The position numbers and the translations under genes were made by a program. Below are positions 1 to 12,919 of a stretch of DNA of 64,000 bases, in pieces; positions within the stretch are counted from its first letter, which is position 1; each line of letters starts with the position of its first letter. Location: the NCBI GenBank assembly GCA_018343915.1, contig JABRWF010000008.1, positions 2,356,001 through 2,420,000 on the forward strand, read 5' to 3'. This DNA comes from Agroathelia rolfsii. Lineage: Eukaryota; Basidiomycota; Agaricomycetes; Amylocorticiales; Amylocorticiaceae. The notes beneath the pieces are model-generated. The model ran no database searches. It worked only from the letters and a program-made list of their open reading frames with translations, and was not told where the DNA came from.

Positions 1-1003
1 TTTGCGAAGAGTGTCTTCGGCCCCGTCATTGACGGTGAATTTATTGTTGAGAGGCCACTTGAAACATGGAAGAAGGGCCTTCACAATGGCGTAAGTATTA
101 TCGCTAATCACTTCCTGATCTGGTGTTATCTGACCTATGAAGAAGGATGCTTTTTTGGCTGTAGTAAACACCAATGAAGGCGATATGCTTGTTGACCCGC
201 ATAATCCTGGTGTTGCTGATGTTGGATGGATTGTTAGACAATACTGGCCTACCCTGACTCCTGAAGAAGTTTCTCAGGCAGCTGCTATATATGCTCCCAC
301 ATCGAAGCTCAATGCTCTTCAGCAATCCCGTCGCATTATTACGGAATGTGAACAGAATTAAATTTCAAGGCTACTGCATTTTACTTATTCTTAACTTTAA
401 TTAGCTGTATTTGCCTGCCCATCATACTGGATGCTGAGGGCGTTTAGAAATAATGGATACAAGGTGAGATATATAACTTTGAAGGCTCCATTCATACAGG
501 TGCTAATGGTGGGTACTGCAGGGCGAATTCGCTTTTCCTCCAGCCAGTCATGCCGATGACTTACCATATTATTTTCCCACGTAAGACCTTCCTCTGTGTC
601 CAAAAACGCTTTAAATATCGCAGCGTATTAAATATCTTGATATTGATTACAGGAGAATGGCTATTCCTCAGGCTGTGTTCACTCCCGCGCCGGATTTACC
701 TCGTTTTGTTGCAGACTTTGCTCAGTCGTTTGCTTCAATGATCATGTCACACGATCCAAACAAGAAGTTTGACACATCCAATTCCGTTCCTCGCTGGGTG
801 CCCTGGACCTCTGGATATGAAGAGATGTGGTTTGGAAGTTCGGCAACGGGCGAACCGCTGATCAGGGCGGTTCCGACCGACCTTGACGTATTGAAGCACT
901 GCGAGTAAGTGGACCTTTTTATCTCCTCAATTCACATTGCCAGCTACTCAATTATACGTTATTTAGATTCTGGGAAACAGTTGCTCCATCAAATGGGCAT
1001 TGA
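1..1003 (+). CDS. Type-B carboxylesterase/lipase, 3' part (cut by window edge)
   Basis: This is the C-terminal part of a type-B carboxylesterase (alpha/beta hydrolase, Candida rugosa lipase-like), which hydrolyses ester bonds and is usually secreted. The window opens inside an exon (1-90) ending at FGPVIDGEF and HNG. After a 52-nt intron the next exon (from 143) reads VNTNEGDMLVDP and TLTPEEVSQAA, typical of the family. Further exons carry CPSYWMLRAF and SHADDLPYYFP, whose histidine is the expected catalytic residue. The last large exon (about 656-904) ends at KHCE and is joined by a short intron to FWETVAPSNGH and a TGA at 1001-1003. No break is visible in the part present, so this copy may be functional. 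The family assignment is secure; the substrate is unknown. Two related copies follow downstream. Confidence 0.85.
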
Positions 1004-1370
1004 TGCTCTCAACGATAGGTACGGTGATAGTAAGAGCCAACTCACTACGGTAGCCTGAGGGCAGACTACCCGTACCATATCAAAGGTAGATAGTATAAAA
1101 ATCTGGATAATATAATGTTTTACAATATAAAGCTCTACTCTGCTCTTTTTAAACTCATATAAGGCTTTTTGGGTTAACCCCATGTTATAAATGACACTCT
1201 AGGGTTTTCAAAAGAAAAATGTCATTTTCCCCAATCTTTTGACAAATCCCTCTATTTTGGATAAAGGATTTGGTAAAAAGTGCGCATCACGTGATTAATT
1301 TCCCTGGCAAAATACGGTCACGTGATTATCGCTTTCACCGATCCTTTTACTGAACGTAAGATGGTTGGTA

Positions 1371-2010
1371 GGAGTATTCGTAGAAATGGGGCTTTCCCCT
1401 GGAAAATCCCGGAGTGCATGAGTAGAAATGAATAATAAAGAAGGTGATTTGATTGCTAACCCACACAATACTAGCAGTGCGGATGTTGAATCAATCATAA
1501 TACAATACTGGCTCACGCTGACCCCTTAGAGTTACTCACGCATCCGCTATATATAATCCTCCCTCAAAGGTTAATGCTCTCCAGCAATCCCATCGTGTCA
1601 TTATGGAATGTGGATAAAATTTCATTCAAGTTTCAAGACTTCAATTTTCAAGTTCCGTAATTTACTTACTTTGAACTTCGATCAGCTCTATTTATCTGCC
1701 TATCTTAGTAGATGCTAAAGGCATTGGGAGACAGTGAAAATAAGGAGATATATAGCTAAAATCCATTTTTGGCCCCTAATGGACACCATAGACTTCCAAA
1801 TACCGAGAGATGTGGTTTTGGAGCTCGGAAATGGACAAGCCGCTAATTCAGGCGATTTCTACCGACCGCGAGGCCTTGGAGCGCTGCGAGCAAGTGAACC
1901 TCTTTTTTTCTTTCTTTTTTTAACTCATACTGCTGGCAACTGAACTCGATGATATGTTTTTGGGGCGCAGTTGCTCTATCAAATTGATATTAATACTCTC
2001 GGTGATGTGT
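1371..2010 (+). pseudogene. Carboxylesterase remnant, copy 2
   Basis: This is a decayed piece of the same esterase gene. From about 1426 a reading close to NNKEGDLIANPHN and ADVESIIIQYW matches the TNEGDMLVDPHNPGVADVGW segment of the upstream copy, then runs into stop codons. Around 1780-1891 a second block recalls the terminal exon (LIQAISTDREALERCE). The bases from about 1968 also resemble the end of the first copy and its 3' flank, including a tract like the one at 985-1030. The duplication therefore covered the 3' end and flank. There are several stops and missing exons, so it cannot encode an esterase. Confidence 0.75.
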
Positions 2011-2913
2011 GATAAGAACCGACTAGACCATTGCTCTGAAGGTAGATGGTATGATACTTTGTGATTTAAAGCTCTCAGTATGAGCCTCTTTAGTCAAAAA
2101 AAAAAAAAAAAATCAATCCGAATCGATGTCTTATAGTTACATATTTCGGTCGTCTTTTTATAGCTTGAAAAATGCATGAAGTGGTAGCCCCAGACTTTCG
2201 GTACTGTATACCACTGGCAATTTGGATTCACACTTCCCGGTTGATTGTGTTTATTAGAATCTAAAGGCTATCAGCATGATCAATGCACATGCCAAGGCTT
2301 TGGCCCGGGTGACTGAAATAATTTTGCATGATAGATGGCACAGTAAAACCTGGCGCACAGGCTTGCTTGAAAGGAGCAAAGCGACGAACGTGCAGAAGGA
2401 GTACCGGATGTTCTATATTAGCGGTAGTAGTGTTTGCGAATATACAATAAAGGCCGGAAAAGGATGCTTTGGATCGGCGAAAACAGAAGAACGAACTTCG
2501 AACGCGGTCGGTACTGGAAGTTGGAGAGAGACTGCCTGTGCTAGCGCCTGCACGCGCCGACCATACATAAATCCATTGATTTATAGTCCACGACAGTGTC
2601 AGGAGCACGTGCGGGCCGAAGACGCCGCCTTGCTTTAGCGCAAAGCCCCAGGGTCGGAGGCTTTGCTTACGAACAGTGAACACTGTATGTATAAACCAGA
2701 CCCACTCATTTCTCACGCGCCAGCGGCATTGACTGATCACATTATAAATTCCACAGCGAGTGATTTCAAATGCTAATATTCGCATTAGCAGATGAAAATA
2801 TACAATTTGATTGGCTGAGACCCATTTGCTGATCGGCTAGGCACAAACATATTGTGAAATCCCCCACTGTGAAAGCAGCCATCTTGTGCTGTCAGTATTA
2901 TGGGTGGATGCAC
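2011..2913. other. Intergenic stretch before esterase copy 3
   Basis: I see no gene here. There is an A-run near 2096-2111. Open frames on both strands at about 2261-2785 overlap each other and show no recognisable domain, no splice-supported continuation and no conserved motif, so I treat them as chance. Confidence 0.4.
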
Positions 2914-2922
2914 TATATATAT
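2914..2922 (+). promoter_or_regulatory. TATA box of esterase copy 3
   Basis: A TATATATAT run lies about 40 nt before the ATG at 2961 of esterase copy 3. Its position suits a core promoter element with a very short leader. This is inference from sequence and spacing only. Confidence 0.45.
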
Positions 2923-2960
2923 CGCTGTCGCTGTCTCTTCAAGTCGAGACTATCTGAAAA

Positions 2961-5545
2961 ATGCCGACCAAGTTGTCTGTGCTAGCTAGCGTTGCGGCTG
3001 TCATTGCCGGTGTCGCCGTATATCACCATCCTGATGTCTTTTCAACTGGCAATTCTGGCCGAGGTGTTATCAACTCGAGCCCCACTGTAGACCCAATATC
3101 AAGGCTATTTTAATGCTACATCCAATGTCACAAGCTTCTTGGGAGTTCGATATGCTGCTCCCCCGATTGGTAAGACTCAAACCACAAAATCTCTTTTGGC
3201 AACTTGTTGGAAGTGCCATGTAATAACAATTCAAAATACTAAACTTGATCTCAACTTCTCAGGTGAACTACGCTTTGCAGCTCCTCAAAAACCCTCACAT
3301 ATACCAGGTGTTCAGCTTGCAGATACCGAGCCTCAAACATGCTATCAACCCGCGCATCTGTTAGGGACCGCTCCAACAAATAAGTTTTCTCCCAACGCTA
3401 CTGAAGGCACTTCGCATCTATTTCAATCACTGCCACATTGGGTCCCACTCTCCGGTTCTGAGGATTGTCTCTTTTTGAAGTAATATTCATGTCATTAATC
3501 AAATCTGGATCGGTAATAACAACTTGAACCTCTCGAACAGTGTTTTCAGCCCGGGAACGGATTTGAACACTAGCCTTCCCACCGTCGTCTGGATTCATGG
3601 AGGAGGGTAAGTTCTACTGGCACTGTAGACACAAATGAAGAAAGCTTGATGGAAAATGCTGGATCACTATAGATATGCAACTGGAGGCGCTGATTCCTAG
3701 TGAGTACTTCGCAACGTCTCGTCTACCTATGATGCATCAGCTCACTTGAATAGTCATGGGCCGGATCTTATCACTAATGCCCATGGCGGAGTAGTCGCCG
3801 TTACTATTCAATATCGTCTTGGTCTCTTTGGTAAATGAAGTAAATGACAATGCAGGCCTACATCACTAATGTCGTTGGGAACAGGCTTCCTCGCAGGGCA
3901 AGCCGTTAAGGACCACGGCGCACTGAACGCAGGACTATGTAAGTATCTAGAGAAAATGTCGTTTAATGTATTTACTAATGCTCCCTTGAAGTGGATCAGG
4001 AACTAGCACTTCGATGGGTTAGGGACCACGTAAGTGTCGGATTGAGCTTTGTTTTCCATCAGTAGCAATCTTACATTTTCAATTGCGATGGCCCCATACC
4101 ATCAGATCCACAAATTTGGAGGAGACCCGTCAAAAGTTACCATCTGGGGAGAGTCAGCAGGTATACACGTTTCACCCAAATTAAATATAAAATAAACATG
4201 GCTAATTCCGACCTGAATGCTCAAGGTGGTGGATCTGTCCTTCAGCATGTCGTCGCACATGGCGGAAAGACCACACCGCCACTGTTCAGAGCTGCAATTG
4301 CAAGCTCTCCGTATCTGGCCCCTCAATATAACACAATGATGTGATTCCTGAAGTGAGTTACTCTGTTGTTGCTGAAGGAATGCCAATATTAACTGTGCTA
4401 GATGGTCTATAGAGATGCTATCACTCGGGCGAAGTACGTTATCCAAATAATATTTGGATGGTCATTTCTGACTTGCATTCTCTATCTAGCTGCGAGTCAG
4501 CTACAAACACCTTGGCATGCTTGCGCTCAACCGATACTCGTCTCCTTCTATCGATTAATTCTGATATCCATTCCTCTGGGCTATTTGGGAAAACTACCTT
4601 TAACCCTGTTGTTGACGGCGAATTCAGCATTGAAAGACCCCTTGCCACATTAGCGAAGGGCAACCACAATGGTGTAAGTTCCATATACTATCCGTGGATG
4701 CAATATTTTTTTAACTGTTGGGCAGAATATTCTGCTGGCCATAGCGAACACTAATGAAGGCGATATGTTTATTGACCCAAGTAACCCTGGCATTGTCGAC
4801 GTTGCGTGGATCATAAGGCAATACTTACCCACGCTGACCCCTGAAGAAGTTTCTCGAGCGGCTGAGATATATACTCCCACGTCGGAGCTCGACGCTATCC
4901 AACAATCTCGTCGTATCATTGGAGAAAGTAAACGTGGTTACATCCTGAGACGTACATGATTTGCTTACATTTTATTCGGATAGCTATGTTTATATGCCCC
5001 GCATACTCTTTGCTGAAAGCGTTTGGAGAGGATGCATACAAGGTTAGGCATTTAGTTGTGCATACTACGCAATACGTTCATGGTGCTGATGGTGGGCGAA
5101 TTTGCCGTTTCTCGGGCCGCCCATGGTGAGGACATGCCTTACTATTTCTTCACGTGCGAATTTTTGTTCCAACCTCGCGAATACAATTTATTGAGTGTCC
5201 CGATTACAGTAGGATGGCTTTCCCCATGTTCCATCCACCCCAGGATTTACCCCGTTTCATTGCCAACTTTGCTCAGTCGTTTGCTTCGATGATCATATCT
5301 CTCGACCCGAACAGAAAATTCGATGAATCCAATACCCTTCCGCATTGGGAACCCTGGGCTTCTGGTCATAAAGAGATGTGGTTTGGAACGTCAGCAGAGG
5401 GCGATTCTGTCGTGGGGACGATCACAACCGACCACGAACTCTTGAAGCGCTGCGAGTGAGTAGCATTCTGTCTCAGTATGGTTAATATCTAAGTCATGCA
5501 CTATCCAGGTTCTGGGAAGCAGTAGCCCCATCTAATGGTCAATAA
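2961..5545 (+). pseudogene. Type-B carboxylesterase, nearly full length, two frameshifts
   Basis: This third esterase copy is complete in outline. It starts with a hydrophobic signal peptide (MPTKLSVLASVAAVIAGVAV) and continues with NVTSFLGVRYAAPPIG, SGSEDCLFLN, the oxyanion-hole motif WIHGGGY, the nucleophile elbow IWGESAG at about 4137-4160, FNPVVDGEF, the histidine region AAHGEDMPYYF, and a last exon ending FWEAVAPSNGQ with TAA at 5543-5545. At least twelve short introns fit GT-AG rules. Two breaks disturb it. Near 3093-3103 the frame of the signal-peptide exon does not match the frame of QYQGYFNATS. Near 4326-4334, PQYNT runs to a stop while HNDVIPE continues one frame over. All catalytic residues remain, so decay looks recent, or the breaks could be assembly errors. 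RNA reads would settle this. Confidence 0.8.
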
Positions 5546-5589
5546 TGTATTCGAGCGATAAACAGAACAAAAAAAGTTAACTAGCACTA

Positions 5590-7987
5590 CTATTTCCAAG
5601 ACAGATTAGACAATAAATCAGAATTGTATATTGCCGGCTTCGATGCAGATAACGCCTCATGATTTTCTTCGGCCCTCCGAAATCTCTTCAACTGAAACGG
5701 TTTCTGGGTCGCAAGGAGCGTGCCATACGATTTGGAGCCCTTTAGGACGCACTCACAGGCTTCTGATGTGCAGTCGTAGGCAGTAATAACATAATGGCGC
5801 TGACGACCGTCATTGATAGGAAGGGTCTGGGCATCTTCGCGAGCTTCGTTGACAGGAATTATTCCTCCAATTACCGTAGGTTGAATTGTCACCCTTCGAT
5901 GGGCTGCTTGATCATCGACTTCCTCCTGATGCGTTTCCCCATCTTTGTGTACATCCTTGACGCCGCTCTCTTTGTCGTCTCTTGTCGCCCCAAGCTCCAT
6001 AACAATCGATAAATGGGTAGATCTTTTTGGACCTCTTTCATGAAGGACGTATTCATGCGGACGTGTCGTGCAATTGGTCTGTTCTTTACCTGTATCTGTA
6101 TTATGCTGGTGTGGTCGTCGCAAATCTCGGTATTATGCGGATCGCCGAAGAACAGGGGAACGGCTACGTGTACGTCTCTTTCATCTCCCGAGGTTTGTAT
6201 TGCCGATCCTCGTTCGAGAAGCGCTGTCTCCATCCTTCGATTGTAAGATTGTTGATCGCCAAGTTCCACAAAATGGGAGAAGCTAGCCCAGGTATCGGAA
6301 AACGCTGTTTCGAGATCGGGATCATTGGGGTGTGTATGAAGAGGGCGAGCCTGACGGACGATTTCCCAAACATGCGGAGTAAGTAATTTCTCCAGACATA
6401 TAGAAGGGGGATCGGTGAATGGAACAGTGTGCTACTCCTGTCTCTGCCGTATAGTTGTTTTACCGCCGAGTCGTGCGCAATGGTCGGGAACAACTCGGTA
6501 ACAAGTCGTCCGCGTTTGATCTCATCTTGCGCCAGTAGGCCCCACTCGGCCGCCTTAGAAACGATTTCTGGCACTAGGTTGATGATGCGATCAGGATGCT
6601 CATTTAGCAACTGTGCTGCTGCTAGTGAAAGTATTGGCTCAGAAGAGTATCCACTTCACATAACTGGGCGGTATGTAGAACACGGTCTGCATATATGATC
6701 TGACCATCTCCATTTGACTATTAGGAGAATTGGTACTCGAGCGATCGAATGGCAACAATACACGGCATGCAAGAGCCGCAAGCTTTGTCTTTGCTGTCTC
6801 CGTTTCGTATTCTAGAAATGCGTAGTCCTTAAGCTTCAGCCTGGCCAAGGTCATTACGTCTCGTTCTAGATATGAATAAAGAGAGTCAATGTTGACACAA
6901 TAAGAGTACCACCTGAGAAGGAACCAGTATTCGTATAAATGAGGGTTTCAATATTGGAGGTTACATTGGTCGTCCAAATTTGTATACGCCCGTAAGCGTT
7001 AGTTGGCCAGTTACCTTGGTTTCAGACGTAAAGTTGCGGCTGAAACAATCAAAGGGCAGTTCAAAGAATGGTCGGTTCAGATCCGATGTACTGATTGTCC
7101 AGCGAGACGTATTGTGGGTTATCAATGGCACAAAACAGTTCGACTGGGTGGAAGCAAAAACAAAAAAGATTGAAGCGTATTGGATGATTTTGATGACGTT
7201 AATGAGATTGTTGTAATGGCTGGTGCCGTTATACGAAGTCTTTTGCAGTGTATGTGCCTCATCGAAGTAGACGATAGCGTGGAATTGTGTGCTTCTCCAG
7301 CGGAATTTCATTGTAGAGCTGTTCGAGTCTTTTGATAAACGCTTTTGCAGCTTCACACAACCCCTTTTCGCGGTCAATATAATCCCCTGTTGATTCCAGC
7401 TAGAGTGACTATTAGCAATAATAATAGGCTGATATGAGTCACTCACCTTTTTAGCCTTGTCGATGACTCGTTTATAAAACTGACTCCTATTTTCGCCAAC
7501 AGTTCTGATCGTCATCCCCTCCTTCATACATTCGTACCACCTGGAAGCAACACTTTCACGAGTATCGGTTGTGTAACCCTCGAGACTCGAAACTGCCTCT
7601 GTAAACAAAACTTCCAGAAACGCCATATACCTCCTTGATATTTTTTAATAGGACCCATAGGCAAGAGTTAAAAATTGCCCACATCGACATCAGCAGGAGG
7701 ATAAGCTATTGGAGCCACTAAGTTACTTCGCTCTAGAATTCTGAATCATGGATATGCATACTTCCCACGTTCCCACTCAACGTCTCCGCAAATTGAAAGG
7801 GAAGGCACATCGAAGGGTGGCCAAATGATCCATAAGATGTGACCTGCCCGAGCCGGAAGATTGAATGATTGCGAGTGAAGGGCTGCGGCCATTCGGATGA
7901 GATTTATGTGCATCCATGGTATCCAAGAGGATACGGGGATGAGCCGACAAATATTCTCCTTTGAATGCCCTCTTGAAAGCTGATGCA
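5590..7987 (-). pseudogene. Degenerate P-loop NTPase-like gene, copy A
   Basis: Reading on the minus strand, segments in order recall copy B at 36.5-39.3 kb. They are AFKGEYLSAHPRILLDTMDA, a Walker A-like IIQSSGSGRSH (arginine instead of lysine, near 7845), MAFLEVLFTEAVSSLEGY (from 7626), then after an intron (7390-7446) LCEAAKAFIKRLEQLYNEIP, and a Walker B-like AIVYFDEAHTL. Next come ASIFFVFAST, RPFFELPFD and GRPM, later AALACRVLLPFDRSS and IINLVPEIV, and a C-terminus HYVITAYDCTSEA ending in NLSWK. The frame shifts between LEKHT and HAIVYFDEAH near 7280, stops after GRPM, and shifts again several times between 6170 and 6660, so the gene is broken. I recognise the pattern as a P-loop ATPase-like family expanded in basidiomycetes; its function is unknown to me, and a link to Crinkler-type effectors is only a guess. 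Confidence 0.65.
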
Positions 7988-8883
7988 TCTTTTTAGATAA
8001 ATGTACCAGATCAAAATATATCTAGGCTCACGATCCACTAGGTCGTCACGATCAGAATTTGCGCTACAAAAAAGAACGTTTCTTACGTTTTGAAGGGGAG
8101 ACCTCAAGATATCGAGACGGTATATAGGGTAGCATTTTGTTTCTGTAGCAGCTGTATCAAGACTAATGGAGAGCGGCTTCAAGTTACAGCTGGTTGTTAC
8201 TCCTAATCGTGTCAGTGCCAAGGGCTGACCTTGATTTCGAATTTATGTTCTTTTCCCGTAAATTTCGAAGAAAGACCAGATATTTCGACGTCTCTTCTGT
8301 CCAATTCTGCCTGCCTTATTGCGCCCCGGGCCAGGATTCATACGGGAAATCAAGGGGTCTAATAGGCACAGTAATTACATACAGTAGCTGTTGTGATGCA
8401 ATCCGTGACACTGTAATGTGTCATGTGACTAGGTACTTAGAGTAGCTTCGGATTTTGTATGTAGCTACTCATCCGTTTGACTGCGTACGAGACAAGCGGA
8501 ATATTATTTTCTCTGTCGTCTTAAGCTGGTCTGGTTCTGGCCCGCTAGATTTATAACAGTAGCCACCACAAAATACTAGTATGACTCGGAGAACTACAAA
8601 GGGAGAAGGTAGGTCACTATTAGTAGCAAATAAACATTCATGTTTAGTCATTGCTGAGTCAGCAGGTATGAAACAAAGGCTGCCAGCTGTATTATGTAAT
8701 AAACATACTCTGTATTGTTTTTCGACTAACCCCCTAGGCGCTGACTTTGACTAGCGGTCTTGTGCATTAGTGCATGCCTTGAGTTATACTGAGCAACATT
8801 TCAACCCACGGGAATCTGAATCTACGCTTCTCGCTGGCACCCTTTGCTGTACATCTGCCCTGTTAGACAACTGAACGATCACG
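7988..8883. other. Intergenic stretch before VPS39
   Basis: No supported gene. Part of it (to about 8221) may be the decayed N-terminal end of the minus-strand P-loop gene, but I could not align it with copy B. The final 150 bases are presumably the VPS39 promoter and leader; no clear TATA box is seen. Confidence 0.4.
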
Positions 8884-11800
8884 ATGCCTCCTTTCTGTCA
8901 ACCCACGCCCGTAGCTTTGAAAGTCAAGGACAGGCTTGAATCTATGACTGTCCATGGCACGTATCTTCGTCTACGCGCCTGTCTCTTGCTTCTCAAGATT
9001 TACTACAGGTGATCGTCTATACGCCGGAACATCGAATGGCACACTCTATGTATATGACTTGAATGATTCAGCAGGCTCGTTATTGTCTCCCGTATTGTCC
9101 ATGACATCATCCAATGTTGTTAGCAGAGTCGAGTGCTGGTCCGATAGAAACGAAGAAGAGCTTCAGTAGAAGATCAATCGACCAGCTCTGTGTAGTCAAG
9201 GACATTAATTGCCTTGCGGTGCTCTCTGGTCAGAATCATTCTGTGAATTTATTGCTACAGGAGTTTTGAATATGTTTAGATTCCCAGGTTACCTTACACC
9301 CACTCCCTTCTCTCTCTCCTCCCACACCACTTCCGAAAGCCAAAGCTGCATTTTCTTTTGCGGTTGACTCCAGTGTACAACATTTGGGATTGGAGAGTGC
9401 TCCGAAGTCTTCTGCCTCTGACAGCGAGTTTGGAGCTGCAACCCCCGTGCCCGTTGTGCCCTCGATCGTGACCCAAATCGTCATTGGATGTCAGCGGAAA
9501 CTGGTAGTTTACTCTTGGCACAACGGTGATCCCCAGGACCCTAAGGTTGGCCTTTTTTCCCGATAAAATGTTTCTTTGGTCTTAATAATAGCCTACGATC
9601 ACTGTAGGAAACACCTCTTGCTCACTCTCCTAGGGCCATCGCATTCCTAAACTCGAATACGCTGTGCATGGCTTACTCCGTCACCGAGCAAGCAATGTTC
9701 TCTCTTGACACATTCGCTGCGACAGATATCACCTTGACTCCCTCAACTCTATCAGCAGGAACAGCGGGGATGACCGCTCTCACCGGGCTGACGGGATACA
9801 TGACACTGGGACTCATGGCAAAGCCCAAGCCTTCTGCCATTAGTATAGGGAACATGGAAGGACTTGTGCTGAAAGACAGTAAGTTGTCAACCACGGATAC
9901 TAAGGACTCTCTCAAACTTTGATTACACAGATGAGGGACACATTCTGGGCAAGGATGGCAAACAGTCTAGATCGTCCAATCTAATATGGCCTGCACCACC
10001 AGCTGAAATCGGTTAGAGGCAAAATCTTTTGATTTTAAGAACTTTTCTGAATCCATGCACTAGCTTTCATTATGCCGTATATATTCGCTGCATTGCCTCC
10101 CGGCTCTGTGTCAATCTCTCAGATATCCGGTGATCCCCAGGATCAGACGACTTCGGTCCAATCAACAACAACAAATACCTCGGCTGTTTTACAGATTCGT
10201 TCTTCTACATCTCTTCTTCCCGTTCAAGTGACCGGATTCCCGCCATCTTCTGCGGCCCCGAACGCTTCATCGGCAAATCAAATCCGACTGTTGACCCCTT
10301 CGCCATCTGCAAAAGCTCCGCTGTACTTAGTGACCACACCGACGGATCGCACAGCAGCTTCAACCGATGGATCAACAATTTGGAAAATTGAGATGAAGCC
10401 ATGGTCTGAACAAGTTGATGAACTAGTAAAGGAGGGGTCGTACTCCGAGGCGCTCGCTTTGCTTGACACCCTAGACCAAACCGTTCTTCCAGATAAGGTA
10501 CACATCCTCCTTGTTACACACAATCGTGTATCTTCTTTATATTGAATATCAGTTTTCTTAGACAGAGAGAGTGGTCAAGATTCGCGCCCTGAACGCTGTA
10601 GCTCAGTTCCGCGCGGGAAAATTCGACGATGCAATCAACACCTTCATTGAGCTTGATTTCAATCCAGCCAAAGTTGTCGCTTTGTATCCTACATCCATCG
10701 CTGGTAGATTTTCTGTGCCTCAAGAGCGGTGGATACAATTATATGGTGGCCCGGCGCCTCCGGAAATTCATGATTCCTCTTCTGTAAAGTCGCCCTCGGA
10801 ATCAACCAAGGAGAAAGACGAGCAAGATACTGCAGGAGGAGATGGGCTTGAACGGGCCGCTTCACCAGCTGGCAGTGCGCTCACGAGCAAGCTTCGTACT
10901 GGGCTCGGTGCTCTCTTACCCGCGGCGGCTACTGCCGCTCTGAAGGATGATGACGCAGCTTCTATAGCAGGTAGTATTAAACAGAAACGCCGCGCACCTT
11001 CGGATGATTTCACCCGATCCGTTGATACTCTTCTACGCTTCCTGACCGATAGAAGACCGAAGCTTGCAGGTGCACTTCAGGCGCTCAAGATCACACCCTC
11101 GCAGGCCCATACTCTCCCCTTCCTGAGCACGCTCTCCAATGAAGAGATATTCCAGCTGCCGAATGCACCCCTGTCGTCGCTTTCGTCAGAGCAGCTGCTG
11201 CGATACGCGCAAGTTGTTGATACAGTATTGTTCAAGTCCTACCTTGTCACCCGGCCTGGACTCTTGGGTCCTCTCGTGCGGGTATCTAACTGGTGCGAAG
11301 TTTCCGAAGTCGAAGAGGAGTTACGTGCACGGGAGGTAATATTTTCCACGGTCTCTTTTTGTTCAAACTCAAATGGTTACTCACCTGGCGCATAGAAATT
11401 TACGGAGCTCGTATCCTTGTACAACGGGAAGCGAATGCATGCAAATGCCCTGGAGCTGCTCAAACAGTACGTAGTATCATTCAATAGCTATTCGTCAACT
11501 CGTTTAACGAGTTTCCCCAGGTTGAGCGAGAAGGAAACAGACACGAGGGAGAAACTCTCATATTCTATATCTTACCTTCAGCGCCTCGGTCCCGAACATA
11601 TGGATGTTGTTTTCAAGTACGCGCACTGGTTATTTGATGAAGACAAAAACCTAGCATTCGAGGTAAGTTGAAGTTACGCGACTAAAAAAAGTTGATAAGA
11701 TTTGGCTTTACTAATACTGGTTTTACAAGATTTTCTTATCAGAGGATGTGACATTGCCCGCTACACCCGTAGCAGACTATCTCGAAGGGATTGATCCGTC

Positions 11801-12919
11801 CTTGTGTGCGAGATATTTAGAATACTTGATCAACGAACGGGGAGAAGAAGATAGTCTCTACCACAATCGTCTCGCTCATCTTTATCTCTCTATGACCTTG
11901 AATGCTAAGAAGGGTCAGAAATCCGGTATGCACGCGGCCCAAAACGAGTCATGCACAACGCTCTGATGGCTCAATCCCCTTTTTTATGATGTTTTACAGA
12001 ATGGAGCGACTTGTATAAGAAATTCCTGGATTTCATTACCAACACTGATCGTTTCAATGTAGAACGTCTTTATGGAGCGGTATCGCCGACAGGTGAGATT
12101 GCCCCTCGTTCTTGTCCTTTACCAAAAAAACCTCATCTGACGGTTATTCTAGATTTGTACGAAGCTAGGGCTATCTTGCTGGGACGCATGGACCGGCATG
12201 ACCAAGCCTTGGAACTTTATGTCTACCGACTAGAAGACTACTTGAAGGCTGAAGAGTAAGAGCCATGAACATTAAATCCTATTTAACTCGTCCACATGGT
12301 TATTAACGTGGTTGCATAAAGATACTGCCGACGGAAATACCAACCCAGCTCACCGACGAGTAACATCTTCTTTACTCTCCTACGCATCTATCTCCGGCCG
12401 ACGGTCAAAACGAACAAGAGCCTCCTAACGCCGGCTTTAGAGCTTATCAGTCGGCACAGCCCCCGTCTGGACGAGGTCGCCACGCTGGAACTCCTCCCAC
12501 CACTGGTGACGGCGCAGGAGGTGCGGGCGTTCCTCACCGAGGCGGCACGCGCGCCGGTGTTTGATACGCATGTCGTGCGCGAGATCCACAAGGCGAGGAG
12601 TGATCAGTTGGCGAGGAAGCTGGTGGCACTGGAGAGTCAGAGAGTGAAGGTGACGGATAGTAGGATGTACGTTTCATCTTGCAATCCCTTTTTTTCTTTT
12701 GTCTAGGAGTACAGATGTTGATATGAATTGCATAGATGCCCTCATTGTCATAAGCGGATCGGGAATAGTGTTATAGCTGTGCATGCGCCTCGGTGAGTAA
12801 TTTCCGAGTATCATATACCAGTTTCGTGTTGCTGACATCGATTTCTTATTAGGGGTGAAGTAACCCATTACCAGTGTCGAGAAGCGTTTTCCCAGAAGCT
12901 AAGGGAAACGAGACGGTGA
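8884..12919 (+). CDS. VPS39: VPS39/VAM6-like HOPS subunit
   Basis: This encodes a Vam6/Vps39-type tethering protein of about 1000 residues. The family belongs to the HOPS complex, which works with Rab7/Ypt7 in fusion at the vacuole. The N-terminus is a CNH/beta-propeller region: MPPFCQPTPVALKVKDRLES, then LYAGTSNGTLYVYDL, RRSIDQLCVVKDINCLAVLS and QIVIGCQRKLVVYSW, ending in GHILGKDGK. The middle is helical repeat: AQFRAGKFDDAINTFIELDF, VVALYPTSIAGRF, GPEHMDVVFKYAHWLFDED and ARYLEYLINERGEEDSLYHN. The C-terminus has a zinc-finger-like CPHCHKRIGNSVIAVH...YQC. Many short introns join these blocks. The first is a GC-AG intron (8957-9008), needed to join HG with DRLYAG. The join after NDSAG (near 9080-9150) is unclear to me. 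The family assignment is strong. Confidence 0.9.

Noticed and set aside
2261..2785. 174-residue frame on the minus strand and an overlapping 120-residue frame on the plus strand
   Set aside because: The two overlap, neither has a domain or splice partners, and composition is unlike the neighbouring genes.
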